From Nitrobacter sp. NHB1 (GTDB lineage: Bacteria > Pseudomonadota > Alphaproteobacteria > Rhizobiales > Xanthobacteraceae): DNA of 64,000 nucleotides. The notes beneath the pieces were generated by a model, which searched no databases, had not been told where the DNA came from, and saw only the letters and a list, made by a program, of their open reading frames with translations. Made by a program: the position numbers and the translations under genes. Below are positions 19,764 through 28,834 of this stretch, piece by piece; position 1 is the stretch's first letter; each line of letters begins with the position of its first letter. Where the stretch lies: the NCBI RefSeq assembly GCF_036964665.1, contig NZ_JBAMDA010000001.1, positions 2,146,001 through 2,210,000 of the forward strand. The letters run 5' to 3'.

Positions 19764-20768
19764 ATGAACATCCGCGCGATTCTCCCTTTGCTTCTTGTGT
19801 CCGCCATCGCCGTCTTGGTCGGCGGCGCGCCGGCGCCCGACGCGTTCGCGCAGGACAAGGGCACGCTGCACCCCAAGCCGCTGCCGCCGCTGGCCAATCC
19901 CGACGACCCCTCGCTCGCCGCCAAGCAACTGTTCGGCCGCAAAATGCTCCCCACAGCCGGCCCGCCGCACGTTATCGGTTTTTATGCGAAGGGCTGCATC
20001 GCCGGTGCCGAGGCGCTGCCTCTCACCGGGCCGACGTGGCAGGTGATGCGGCCGTCGCGCAACCGCAACTGGGCGCATCCCGCCATGGTGGCGCTGCTCG
20101 AACGGCTGTCGGCCAAAGTGCACAGGGATGCCGGTTGGCCGGGACTTCTGATCGGCGACATGGCGCAGCCGCGCGGCGGGCCGATGATCACCGGTCACGC
20201 CAGCCACCAGATCGGACTCGACGCCGACGTCTGGCTGACGCCGATGCCGAACAGGCTGTTGTCGCGCAACGAGCGCGAGAATATGTCGGCGGTCATGATG
20301 GTGCGTCGCGACCGTCTCGATATCGATCCCCGTGCCTGGACGCCGAAGCATCTGCGCGTCATCCGCGACGCCGCGAAGGAGCCGTCGGTCGAGCGCATTT
20401 TCGTCAATGCCGCGATCAAGAAGGCGCTGTGCCGCGAGGCCAGGGGCGACCGCAGCTGGCTCTCCAAGATCCGTCCCATGTACGGTCACGACTATCACTT
20501 CCATATCCGCATCAAGTGTCCTCCGGGCAGTCCTCAATGCGAATCGCAGACTCCGCCAAAGCCAATAGAGGGGTGCAGCGCCCACGATCTGGCCTATTGG
20601 TTCAGCGACGCCGTGCTGCATCCGAAGCCGCCGAAGGTGCCGCCGAAGCCGAAGCCGCCGCTCACGCTGGCGCAGCTGCCGTCGGATTGCCGTCAGGTGC
20701 TGGCCGCACCGGATGCCAACAATAGCAGTGCAGCAGCCGGCGCGCGGAACGCCGTTTCGCCCCGCTAG
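19764..20768 (+). CDS. mepA: Penicillin-insensitive murein endopeptidase MepA
   Basis: Periplasmic zinc D-alanyl-D-alanine endopeptidase that cleaves peptidoglycan cross-links. The 334-residue precursor has a signal peptide ending at about DAFAQ (residue 30). LAS-family metal-binding motifs are GHASHQIGLDAD (His 145 and Asp 153 region) and HDYHFHIRIKCP (His 245/247). The C-terminus is Pro/Lys-rich (HPKPPKVPPKPKPPL) before a short tail, perhaps a wall-spanning linker. It stands alone between repeats and is probably transcribed from its own promoter. Confidence 0.92.
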   Translation: MNIRAILPLLLVSAIAVLVGGAPAPDAFAQDKGTLHPKPLPPLANPDDPSLAAKQLFGRKMLPTAGPPHVIGFYAKGCIAGAEALPLTGPTWQVMRPSRNRNWAHPAMVALLERLSAKVHRDAGWPGLLIGDMAQPRGGPMITGHASHQIGLDADVWLTPMPNRLLSRNERENMSAVMMVRRDRLDIDPRAWTPKHLRVIRDAAKEPSVERIFVNAAIKKALCREARGDRSWLSKIRPMYGHDYHFHIRIKCPPGSPQCESQTPPKPIEGCSAHDLAYWFSDAVLHPKPPKVPPKPKPPLTLAQLPSDCRQVLAAPDANNSSAAAGARNAVSPR

Positions 20769-21007
20769 AAGACCTGCTAATGTCGGCTATCGCCGCGCCG
20801 TAAGCGCCGGCGAGGTTGCAGATCAGAGCGACTGATCCTTTCATCCCCGTTTTCTCATCCCCCGTTCGCCGGCGCGGCGTTTTGCCGCGGGGATATCATT
20901 GCGAAGGATCCATCATGCGCATCAGTGCACGCAACCCGATCAATCCTGACGTCATCGATTACCGACAAAGCCGTCGACGAACCCGACACGATCGCGGTGA
21001 ACTGACG

Positions 21008-21508
21008 ATGCGATGGTCCCTGCCCATCGCGCTGCTCCTGATCACCGCGACGTCGGCTTTTGCTGCCGATCCCGTCGGATGCGAAAAGTTCAAATGGCCG
21101 ATGGACAAGGAACTGGCCTTGCTCACCGCGCCTTCCTTGCCGAAGCTGACTGTGGGGGCGGAAATGCCTCCGGCGCCCGCCGCCTTCACGGTGACGCTGC
21201 GTCCCATCGCCAACGCGGATTTGCCCAAACCGCCAGAGCGCCCCCAGAAGCCGGGCAGCTACGCAGGCTTCATTCGCGCCACGGCGGGATCCCCAGGACT
21301 CTATACCGTGACAATCTCGGACTATGGCTGGATCGACGTCGTCCAGAACGACGCCTATCTCAAGGCAACGGGATTTAGCGGCGTCACCGGCTGCCCGGGA
21401 GCAAGGAAAAGTGTTCGGTTCGATCTTTCGGCCGGCCCGCTTACCATACAGGTCAGCGGCGCCGCCAAAAACGCCATCAACGTCGCCTTTACGCCCGCCA
21501 CCCCCTGA
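21008..21508 (+). CDS. Exported protein of unknown function
   Basis: A 166-residue product with a clear Sec signal peptide (MRWSLPIALLLITATSAFA, cleaved before ADP) and a mature domain with two cysteines (in GCEKF and TGCPG). The mature part looks beta-rich, with TVTLRPI, GLYTVTISDYGWIDVV and GPLTIQVSG strands. I do not recognise the family beyond its being conserved-looking in this bacterial group. ATG 21008 is chosen because it starts the signal peptide; the frame is open upstream. Neighbours mepA and modA give no functional hint. Confidence 0.75.
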   Translation: MRWSLPIALLLITATSAFAADPVGCEKFKWPMDKELALLTAPSLPKLTVGAEMPPAPAAFTVTLRPIANADLPKPPERPQKPGSYAGFIRATAGSPGLYTVTISDYGWIDVVQNDAYLKATGFSGVTGCPGARKSVRFDLSAGPLTIQVSGAAKNAINVAFTPATP

Positions 21509-21685
21509 AACCCGTGGCCGCAGCCCTTTACGTCTGCGTCGTGCGGCTGGTATTGTTCCCGAGCGATCTTTCCGGCTGGCCGTAAGCCCGCTGGAAATCC
21601 CTGGAACGGCGCTTCCACTGATCGTCCTGTCAATCCCTCGCATCGTCCGCGCGATTACTTGCGCCGGACCGATTAGGAGCGCCCC

Positions 21686-22510
21686 ATGACGATATTCACC
21701 CGTTCATTGTTCTCGGCATTGTTGGTCGGTGCCTTCCTTGCCGTGCCGGCCTCGGCCAAGGACGCCAAGCCCTCGGCCACGACACCCGCAGCCGCGCAGG
21801 GCAAGACGCTGACCGTGTTCGCTGCCGCTTCGATGAAAAACGCGCTCGACGATGTCGACAAGGCCTACACCGCCAAGTCCGGCGTCAAGATCGTTGCGAG
21901 CTATGCGGCAAGTTCGGCGCTGGCCAAGCAGATCGAACAGGGCGCGCCGGCCGATGTTTTCATATCAGCCGATACGGCGTGGATGGACTATGTGAACAAC
22001 AAGAAGTCCATCAACGAATCGACCCGCGTCAACCTGCTTGGCAACAGCATCGTGCTGATCGCCCCGAAGGATTCCAAGATCGACCACGTCGCCATCGAAC
22101 AGGGGTTTGATCTCGCCAAGCTCGCCGGCGACGGCAAGGTCGCGACCGGCGATGTCAAGGCGGTGCCCGCCGGCAAGTACGCCAAGGCGGCGCTGGAAAA
22201 GCTCGGCGCATGGAAGGCGGCGGAACCGAAAATGGCGATGGCGGAAAACGTTCGCGCAGCGCTGGCGCTGGTGGCGCGGAACGAAGCCGTGCTCGGCATC
22301 GTCTATTCCACCGACGCCAAGATCGAGCCCGGCGTGAAGATCGTCGGCACCTTCCCGGCAAGCTCGCATCCGCCGATCATCTATCCGGTCGCGGCGACCT
22401 CCACGGCTCACCAAGGCGCAGCCGATTACCTCGCCTTCCTGCGCAGCTCGGACGCCAAGGCGATCTTCGAGAAGTACGGCTTCTCGTTTCTGGTCAGCCC
22501 CACGACCTGA
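21686..22510 (+). CDS. modA: Molybdate ABC transporter substrate-binding protein
   Basis: Periplasmic molybdate-binding protein of 274 residues with a signal peptide ending near PASAK. The mature part begins KTLTVFAAASMKNALDDV and includes GVKIVASYAASSALAKQIEQGAPADVF-like oxyanion-binding loops (Ser residues in AASMKNA and AASSALA), standard for ModA. TAGGAGC precedes the ATG. It is the first gene of modABC; a 224-bp gap containing a GC-rich palindromic repeat separates it from modB, so the operon may be transcriptionally attenuated there. Confidence 0.93.
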   Translation: MTIFTRSLFSALLVGAFLAVPASAKDAKPSATTPAAAQGKTLTVFAAASMKNALDDVDKAYTAKSGVKIVASYAASSALAKQIEQGAPADVFISADTAWMDYVNNKKSINESTRVNLLGNSIVLIAPKDSKIDHVAIEQGFDLAKLAGDGKVATGDVKAVPAGKYAKAALEKLGAWKAAEPKMAMAENVRAALALVARNEAVLGIVYSTDAKIEPGVKIVGTFPASSHPPIIYPVAATSTAHQGAADYLAFLRSSDAKAIFEKYGFSFLVSPTT

Positions 22511-22592
22511 ACGGTTGCGGTCATAGCGGGATCGCGACAAGGCTGGCTGTTGCCGGTTTGCACGTGACGCGAAGCGATCCGGGGCCCGCTTC

Positions 22593-22630
22593 CTTCCCTC
22601 CCCCGCAAGCGGGGGAGGATTAGGGTGGGG
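22593..22630. repeat. CCCTCCCCC/GGGGGAGG palindrome between modA and modB
   Basis: CCCTCCCCCGCAAGCGGGGGAGG forms a strong stem. It belongs to the same family as the repeat absorbed by polA. It has no T-run, so termination is unlikely without Rho. Confidence 0.75.
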
Positions 22631-22734
22631 CAATTGCTCCGTCGCTGCCGGGACGACGCTACGCGTCGTTCTTGAAAATCGGCTTTGCCAATTTTGTCTC
22701 GACCTCGTAGCGACAAAAACATTAACGAGACCTC

Positions 22735-23430
22735 ATGTTTGATATCTCGCCCCCCGAATGGACGGCGGTCCTGCTCTCACTCAAGGTGGGCGTGGTCGCG
22801 ACACTGGTGGCGACACCGATCGCCGTCATGCTGGCGTGGGCGCTGGCGCGGTACGAGTTCTGGGGCAAATCGATCATCGATGCCGCCATTCATCTGCCGC
22901 TGGTGCTGCCTCCTGTCGTGACCGGCTATCTGCTGCTTCTGACCTTCGGCAGACGCGGGCTGGTCGGCGGCTGGCTCGCCGATCACCTCGGAATCGTTTT
23001 CGCATTTCGCTGGACCGGCGCGGCGCTCGCCTGCGGCGTGATGTCGTTCCCGCTGCTGGTGCGGCCGATCCGGCTGTCGATCGAAGCCATCGACCGGCGG
23101 CTGGAACAGGCCGCCAGCACGCTCGGGGCTTCGCCGTGGAAGGTCTTCGCCACCGTGACGCTGCCGCTGGCGTTGCCCGGCATTCTGGCCGGCATGGTGC
23201 TGGGCTTTGCGAAAGCGATCGGCGAATTCGGTGCGACCATCACATTCGTGTCCAATATTCCCGGCGAAACCCAGACGATTTCCTCGGCGATCTATTCGCT
23301 GATCCAGACGCCCGATGGCGATACGGCGGCGCTGCGGCTGGTGGTCGTGTCGGTCGTCATGTCCATGGCGGCGCTGATCGCTTCTGAAGTGTTCGCACGG
23401 CGCGCGACACGGCGCATACACGGGAACTGA
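22735..23430 (+). CDS. modB: Molybdate ABC transporter permease
   Basis: Inner-membrane permease of 231 residues with five to six membrane helices. The cytoplasmic EAA loop, EQAASTLGASPWKVFATVTLPLALPGI in outline, is the site that docks ModC. The N-terminus (MFDISPPEWTAVLLSLKVG) is typical of ModB. Only 2 bp separate its stop from the modC start, so the pair is surely cotranscribed. Confidence 0.94.
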   Translation: MFDISPPEWTAVLLSLKVGVVATLVATPIAVMLAWALARYEFWGKSIIDAAIHLPLVLPPVVTGYLLLLTFGRRGLVGGWLADHLGIVFAFRWTGAALACGVMSFPLLVRPIRLSIEAIDRRLEQAASTLGASPWKVFATVTLPLALPGILAGMVLGFAKAIGEFGATITFVSNIPGETQTISSAIYSLIQTPDGDTAALRLVVVSVVMSMAALIASEVFARRATRRIHGN

Positions 23431-23432
23431 CC

Positions 23433-24098
23433 ATGCTGCGTGTCGAGGTCGCAAAACAGCTTGGCAATTTCTCGATCGATGTCGCGTTTGCGAGCGAAGG
23501 ACGCGTCACCGGGCTGTTCGGGGCATCGGGCGCGGGCAAGACATCGCTGGTCGGCATGATCGCGGGGTTGCGAAAACCGGATCGGGGCATGATCTCCGTC
23601 GACGGCGACACGCTCGACGACACCGCGCAAAATCTCCATGTCGCCGTGCATCGCCGTCGCATCGGCTATGTCTTCCAGGACGCGCGGCTGTTTCCGCATC
23701 TCGATGTGCGCCGGAATCTCGACTACGGGCGCTGGATGAACCGCCTGACCCGCGACACCGCGCAGGAAACCCGGCTCAACGAGATGCTAAACATCGGTCA
23801 CCTGCTGGATCGCCGGCCCGGCCAGCTCTCCGGCGGCGAGCGGCAGCGGGTGGCGCTCGGTCGTGCGCTGCTGGCGCGGCCCCGACTCCTTCTGCTGGAT
23901 GAACCGCTGGGATCGCTGGACGGCAGCCGCAAGGCGGAGATCCTGCCCTACCTGATGCGGCTGCGCGACGAAGCCGGCGTGCCGATGGTCTACGTCAGCC
24001 ACGATCCGGATGAGTTGCGCCAGCTCGCGTCGCAAATCGTGATGCTCAAGCGCGGACGGGTCGCCGCATTCGGCGGTATCGACATCCTGCCCGCCTAG
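23433..24098 (+). CDS. modC: Molybdate ABC transporter ATPase lacking the C-terminal Mop domain
   Basis: ATP-binding subunit with Walker A GASGAGKTS, the signature LSGGERQRVALGRALL, Walker B LLLLDEPLG and the H-loop SHDPDEL. At 221 residues it ends right after the nucleotide-binding domain (RVAAFGGIDILPA). Canonical ModC of about 350 residues continues into TOBE/Mop-type domains that bind molybdate and regulate transport. The TAG stop is immediately followed by a type-B interspersed repeat, which may mark where the regulatory domain was lost; a naturally short family variant is the alternative. Confidence 0.92.
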   Translation: MLRVEVAKQLGNFSIDVAFASEGRVTGLFGASGAGKTSLVGMIAGLRKPDRGMISVDGDTLDDTAQNLHVAVHRRRIGYVFQDARLFPHLDVRRNLDYGRWMNRLTRDTAQETRLNEMLNIGHLLDRRPGQLSGGERQRVALGRALLARPRLLLLDEPLGSLDGSRKAEILPYLMRLRDEAGVPMVYVSHDPDELRQLASQIVMLKRGRVAAFGGIDILPA

Positions 24099-24195
24099 CG
24101 CGTATATCGCAAAAGTGGATACCGGTTTTGCGATCAGAATACGCGCAAGTTATTGATTGAGAGCATTTTCTTACGGCCCAGCCGGAAAATGCTCT
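24099..24195. repeat. Type-B interspersed repeat after modC
   Basis: It starts CGCGTATATCGCAAAAGTGG directly after the modC stop, passes through CGATCAGAATACGCG, and ends AGAGCATTTTC...GAAAATGCTCT. This makes two nested palindromes. Copies with the same parts lie at 55264-55375 and 61528-61641. Confidence 0.8.
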
Positions 24196-24203
24196 GATGC
24201 CGG

Positions 24204-25997
24204 TCAAATCCCCGCAATCGACGACCAGGCTCCTGCCATTTTCTGCCTCAATGCGCTCATCCGTGTCGGCGGCGGCGGCGGCTCTTCGTCTTCAGGCAAC
24301 CGAAGTCCGACCGCGTTGACGCGGCCTTCGCTGATATTGCGCGCGACAAGGACGATGGTATCGAGCGGCAGGGTCGCACCGTCCTTCGGCGCACGGTCGA
24401 GATGAACGTCGAAGTAATCCGCCAGTGTCAGCCGCGCGGCGGCCGGATCGACGGAGATGCCGTAGATTTGCGCGATATCCTCAACGGTGGTTTCGCCCGA
24501 GACCAGGAAATCGCCAAGCAGATGCGGGTCCGGCGACGCCATCGGCTGCATGTCGACGAAGAAGCGATCGAGCGCCTCGGCCTTTTCCGGCGGCGCCAGC
24601 AGATAGAGGTAGTCTCCCGCCGCGATGGGCTCCGCTTCAGCCGGCGACAGAATTTTCTCGTTGCGGATCACGAGCGTCGGCTTCGACCATGACGGAATCA
24701 ACCCGCGCCGAAGGAACAGGCTCTTCGGTCTCACCGCATAGCCGACCAACTGCTGTTCGAGCTGCCCCGGCAGATCGAGTTCGACGCGGCGCGGGCCCCG
24801 CTCGGCGCGCGGCAGCGCCACATGCAGCCGCCGTGCGGCTGCGGCGAGCGTCCAGCCCTGCAGCAACAGCGAGATGATCACCACGACGAAAGCGACGTCG
24901 AAGTACAGATAGGCCTTCGACAACCCGACCAGCATCGGAATCGAGGCGAGGAAGATCGCGACCGCGCCCCGCAGCCCGGTCCAGGCGATGAACAGCTTTT
25001 CCCGCCAGTTGAAACGAAACGGCGCGAGGCACAGAAACACCGCGAGAGGCCGCGCCACCAGCATCAGCACCAGCGCGACGATCACCGCCGGCACGACGCT
25101 GTCCAGCAGGCGGTGCGGCGAGACCAGCAAGCCGAGCAGCACGAACATCACGATCTGCGCCAGCCAGGTTGCGGCATCGAGGAATGTCACCACGGATCTG
25201 TGGGCGCGGGTCGGATGGTTGCCGATGATAATTCCCGCGAGATAGACCGCGAGAAACCCGGACGCGTGGAATATCTGCGCCACCCCGAAAATCACGAGCG
25301 CCGCGGTCGTGACGAACGGCGCATGCAGCCCTTGCGGAAGCTCCACACGGTTCAGCGCGGCGACCACAAGCCGCCCGCCGATCACGCCGACGAGGCCGCC
25401 AAGCATGGATTCCCGAAGGAATTCCAGCATCACGTGCCAGACCGAGCTGTCGCCTACCGAGATCAGTTCCACCAGCATCAGCGTGAGAAACACCGCGAAG
25501 GGATCGTTGGTGCCGGATTCCACCTCCAGCGTCGCACCGACGCGCGGGCGCAGCCGCAGCCCTTGCGCGTGCACCAGCAGGAACACCGCGGCCGCGTCGG
25601 TGGAGGCGACGACGGCGCCGATCAGCAGCGCCTCGGTCCAGTTGAGGTCGAGCGCATATTTCGCCACCGGCGCGGTGACGAGCGCGGTCAGCAGCACACC
25701 GAAAGTGGCGAGCACCATGGAGGGCGCCAGGACCGTGCGGATGCTCTGGAATCGTGTCTTCAGACCGCCGTCGAACAGAATCAGCGCCAGCGCGGCCGAC
25801 CCGACAAGGTAGGTGTTCTGGACATCGCTGAATATCAGGCCACCCGGCCCGGAATCGCCTGCCAGCATGCCGATGAACAGAAAGACGAGCAGCAAGGGGG
25901 CGCCGAACCGCAGCGCCAGCAGACTCGACAGAATTCCGGCCATGACCAGAATCGCGCCGAGCAGGATCGCCAGACTGACCGAATCCAGAGATGCCAT
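24204..25997 (-). CDS. K+/H+ antiporter, CvrA/NhaP2 family
   Basis: A 597-residue CPA1-type cation/proton antiporter. About the first 400 residues form 12-13 membrane helices, including the GDSGPGGL and STDAAAVF segments found in NhaP-type exchangers (Asp pair region ASTDAAAVFLLV). The cytoplasmic remainder resembles a TrkA-C ligand-binding domain (KPTLVIRNEKILSPAEAEPI) followed by a CorC/HlyC-type transporter-associated domain (GETTVEDIAQIYGI). I chose ATG 25997 (MASLDSVSLAILLG), because upstream in-frame sequence to 26216 lacks conserved character. It converges on modC. Confidence 0.85.
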   Translation of the reverse strand: MASLDSVSLAILLGAILVMAGILSSLLALRFGAPLLLVFLFIGMLAGDSGPGGLIFSDVQNTYLVGSAALALILFDGGLKTRFQSIRTVLAPSMVLATFGVLLTALVTAPVAKYALDLNWTEALLIGAVVASTDAAAVFLLVHAQGLRLRPRVGATLEVESGTNDPFAVFLTLMLVELISVGDSSVWHVMLEFLRESMLGGLVGVIGGRLVVAALNRVELPQGLHAPFVTTAALVIFGVAQIFHASGFLAVYLAGIIIGNHPTRAHRSVVTFLDAATWLAQIVMFVLLGLLVSPHRLLDSVVPAVIVALVLMLVARPLAVFLCLAPFRFNWREKLFIAWTGLRGAVAIFLASIPMLVGLSKAYLYFDVAFVVVIISLLLQGWTLAAAARRLHVALPRAERGPRRVELDLPGQLEQQLVGYAVRPKSLFLRRGLIPSWSKPTLVIRNEKILSPAEAEPIAAGDYLYLLAPPEKAEALDRFFVDMQPMASPDPHLLGDFLVSGETTVEDIAQIYGISVDPAAARLTLADYFDVHLDRAPKDGATLPLDTIVLVARNISEGRVNAVGLRLPEDEEPPPPPTRMSALRQKMAGAWSSIAGI

Positions 25998-26298
25998 CAG
26001 AGGTCCGAAGCGGTAAACACTTGCATTTTCATACTTATCGTCGCCGGCGCGATGCGCCAACCGATTTCTGTCCGTCAGTCTCTCCGGGCCGCGAGCGCAA
26101 CGCGCAAGCTGGCGTATTCGGCAGGTCGGCTCGGTGCGCGAAAGCCGGGCCGATCCTGACGACATCGATCCGGCCTGTGGCCGGACTTTTCCCATCAGCC
26201 CCTGAGCGTGCCGCACAGGTGCTCCAGCTTGCGCTCACCGCGCCATCCATTAGATTAGAGGTTGGCTACTCCTTTCCTCCCGGAATCCAGATCGTCTG

Positions 26299-27123
26299 AT
26301 GAGCTACGTCGAAGCCTCCGAAACCTCCCTGCGCAAGACCGGCCAGATCAAACTGCATGGCCCTAGCGGATTCGCCGGCATGCGCAAGGCCGGCGCCCTG
26401 ACGGCGCGCTGCCTCGACGAACTCGCCGATCTGGTGAAACCGGGCCTTCCAACGTCGCAAATCGACGACTTCGTGCGCGAATTCGCCTTCAGCCATGACG
26501 CCTATCCGGCAACGCTGATGTATCGCGGCTATCGCTACTCGACCTGCACGTCGATCAATCACGTGGTCTGTCACGGGATGCCCGGCGATCGCACCCTGAA
26601 AGAGGGCGATATCGTCAATGTCGACGTGACGCTCATCGTCGATGGCTGGTATGGCGATTCCAGCCGGATGTATCCGGTCGGCCCGATCGCGCGCAAGGCC
26701 GAACGGCTGATCGAGGTGACCTATGAGGCGATGATGCGCGGCATCGCCGCGGTCAGACCCGGCGCGACGACCGGCGACATCGGCCACGCCATCCAGAGCT
26801 TCGTCGAACCGCAGGGCATGAGCGTGGTCCGCGATTTCTGCGGCCACGGGCTCGGCCGCATGTTCCACGACGAACCGAACATCATCCATATCGGCCGGCC
26901 CGGCGAAGGCGTGCCGCTCAGGCCGGGCATGTTCTTCACCATCGAGCCGATGATCAACCTCGGCAAGCCGCATGTGAAGATCCTGTCGGACGGCTGGACC
27001 GCAGTGACGCGCGACCGCTCGCTGTCGGCGCAGTTCGAGCATTCGGTCGGCGTGACCCAGACCGGAGTCGAGATCTTCACGCTGTCGCCGCGCCAGTTCG
27101 ACAAACCGCCCTACGGCAGCTGA
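26299..27123 (+). CDS. map: Methionine aminopeptidase, type I
   Basis: Removes the initiator methionine from nascent proteins. The 274-residue protein has the five metal ligands in order: Asp in NVDVTLIVDGWYGD (two aspartates), His in CGHGLGRMFHDEP, Glu in FTIEPM, and Glu in SAQFEHSVG. The HVVCHGMP substrate-binding histidine is also present. It contains about 20 extra N-terminal residues before the catalytic fold. radC follows 75 bp downstream on the same strand. Confidence 0.95.
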   Translation: MSYVEASETSLRKTGQIKLHGPSGFAGMRKAGALTARCLDELADLVKPGLPTSQIDDFVREFAFSHDAYPATLMYRGYRYSTCTSINHVVCHGMPGDRTLKEGDIVNVDVTLIVDGWYGDSSRMYPVGPIARKAERLIEVTYEAMMRGIAAVRPGATTGDIGHAIQSFVEPQGMSVVRDFCGHGLGRMFHDEPNIIHIGRPGEGVPLRPGMFFTIEPMINLGKPHVKILSDGWTAVTRDRSLSAQFEHSVGVTQTGVEIFTLSPRQFDKPPYGS

Positions 27124-27198
27124 GCCTCAAGCCCCGGCAAAGATCGCGCCGGAGCGCACAGGCTTTCGTAACTGGCATCCGGTGAATTGGGGTTGCAA

Positions 27199-27963
27199 AT
27201 GCCGCCGGCCACGGCAAGGTTGCGGGGGCCAAGAAATGGTTCGCTGCACCCAATGCCCGCCGATGCCGACAACCCCGCAGGATTCGCCGAAGCGCCGCAT
27301 TATCACGGCCATCGCGAGCGGCTGCGGGAGCGATTCCGCGACGCCGGACCGGATGCGCTCAGCGATTACGAACTGCTCGAAATGGTGCTGTTTCGCGCAC
27401 TGCCCCGCCGCGACGTCAAGCCGCTGGCCAAGTCTTTGATCGGCCGATTCGGGTCGTTCGCCGAGGTGGTTCATGCGCCCGACGCCCGGCTTCGCGAGAT
27501 CAGCGGGCTCGGCGAAGCGGCGATCATCGAGATCAAGCTGATCGCGGCGACCGCCAGTCGCGTTGCCAAGGGACAACTGAAGCCGCGGACGATGCTGTCG
27601 TCATGGACCGCGGTCATCGACTATTGCCGGGCCTCGATGGCGTTCGCCGACAAGGAGCAGTTCCGCATCCTGTTCCTCGACAAACGCAACCAGCTTATCG
27701 TGGACGAATTGCAGCAGGTCGGCACCGTCGATCACACGCCGGTCTATCCGCGCGAGGTCGTCAAGCGCGCGCTCGAACTATCGGCGACCGCGATCATCAT
27801 GGTCCACAACCATCCCTCCGGCGATCCGACGCCGTCGCAGGCCGACATCCAGATGACCAAATCGATTATCGACATCTCGGCCCCGCTCGGGATTTCCGTG
27901 CACGACCACATCATCGTCGGCAAAAACGGCCACGCCAGCCTGAAAGGGCTGCGGCTGATTTAA
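27199..27963 (+). CDS. radC: RadC family JAB-domain protein
   Basis: A 254-residue RadC. The N-terminal helix-hairpin-helix-like region ([48 protein letters not shown]) is followed by a JAB/MPN metalloprotease-like domain with [14 protein letters not shown], the metal-binding HxH...D. Despite its name the role in DNA repair is doubtful and the biochemical function is unknown. ATG 27199 follows a GGGG stretch; ATG 27253 is an alternative start close to the conserved region. Confidence 0.88.
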   Translation: MPPATARLRGPRNGSLHPMPADADNPAGFAEAPHYHGHRERLRERFRDAGPDALSDYELLEMVLFRALPRRDVKPLAKSLIGRFGSFAEVVHAPDARLREISGLGEAAIIEIKLIAATASRVAKGQLKPRTMLSSWTAVIDYCRASMAFADKEQFRILFLDKRNQLIVDELQQVGTVDHTPVYPREVVKRALELSATAIIMVHNHPSGDPTPSQADIQMTKSIIDISAPLGISVHDHIIVGKNGHASLKGLRLI

Positions 27964-27985
27964 AGCGAAGGAATAAGGTTGAATC

Positions 27986-28066
27986 GTCATTGCGAGCGAA
28001 GCAAAGCAATCCACAGCCACGAAACCAAACCGGATTGCTTCGTCGCTAACGCTCCTGGCAATGACT
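27986..28066. repeat. CATTGCGAGCGAAG...CTCCTGGCAATGAC repeat
   Basis: An imperfect long palindrome with GCAATCC/GGATTGC inner arms between radC and the Inh-domain gene. It is of the short-sequence type widespread between genes in this family, and lies at the convergence of two transcripts. Confidence 0.65.
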
Positions 28067-28110
28067 GGAAAAATCGGTCCAGCCTCGTTTCATTATGCTC
28101 CGGAGCATTC

Positions 28111-28833
28111 TCACTGCCTCACAAGAATCAGCGGATTGGCGCTGTCCGGGACGAGCCGCCACTGCGCGTTGTCGTCCGCCTGAAAGTGCCAGGTTTCGCC
28201 GCTTGCCGACATCAGCAGGATTTCGCCGCGCTCGAGCCGCCAGACCTCGGGCTTGAAGTTCGCGATCGCCGGATCGCATTTGGGCTTGAGGAAGGCCTGG
28301 AAATTGTCCGGCGGGACCTCGGTGTTGGTCAGCGTGATGCCGCAGATGGTCTGACCGTTGCCGCGCACGAATGCCCAGTCTCCGATCATCTGATCCATCG
28401 ATCTGGCGAGCGAGCGAGCCTCGGCGAGGTTTTGCAGGATGTAGATGCCCTCATTCTCCCGTCGGCCCTCGAAAATGCCGCTCTCGACTTCGGTGAAATC
28501 GATCACCGGTTCTCCAGTGGCGGTCTGCAAGCGCACGATATCAAGGCCGGCGACGGTCCAGGCCTCGATGTCCTTTGTGAACGGCAGCGCCGTCGCGCAG
28601 CCCGGTTCGAGGTCGAGCTTGAGACCGTGCGGCGACGCATCGCCTTTGAGCGTCACGACACAGGTCTTGCTGCGTTCGGTGGTCGACAGCTCCCACTGTC
28701 CGATCATGTTTTTCTTTAAGGCCGACGCGTCTTGCGCCGACACGACCGATCCGCCACTCATCAGCATCACCACAGTGGCGAGAACGAACCCCCGCGTCCG
28801 CCATGCCTGCGTGCCGTCGTCCGGACAACGCAT
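28111..28833 (-). CDS. Exported protein with two AprI/Inh-type protease-inhibitor domains
   Basis: A 240-residue precursor with a signal peptide (GFVLATVVMLMSGGSVVSAQ). It has two repeats of the AprI/Inh fold: GQWELSTTERSKTCVVTL...GIFEG in the first half and GDWAFVRGNGQTICGITL...WRLVP in the second, each with the conserved Trp and paired cysteines. Inh proteins protect the periplasm from metalloproteases of the serralysin class. No such protease is nearby, so the target is unknown. It is the last gene of the ABC-importer operon, one base after the dehydrogenase stop. Confidence 0.75.
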   Translation of the reverse strand: MRCPDDGTQAWRTRGFVLATVVMLMSGGSVVSAQDASALKKNMIGQWELSTTERSKTCVVTLKGDASPHGLKLDLEPGCATALPFTKDIEAWTVAGLDIVRLQTATGEPVIDFTEVESGIFEGRRENEGIYILQNLAEARSLARSMDQMIGDWAFVRGNGQTICGITLTNTEVPPDNFQAFLKPKCDPAIANFKPEVWRLERGEILLMSASGETWHFQADDNAQWRLVPDSANPLILVRQ

Positions 28834-28834
28834 A

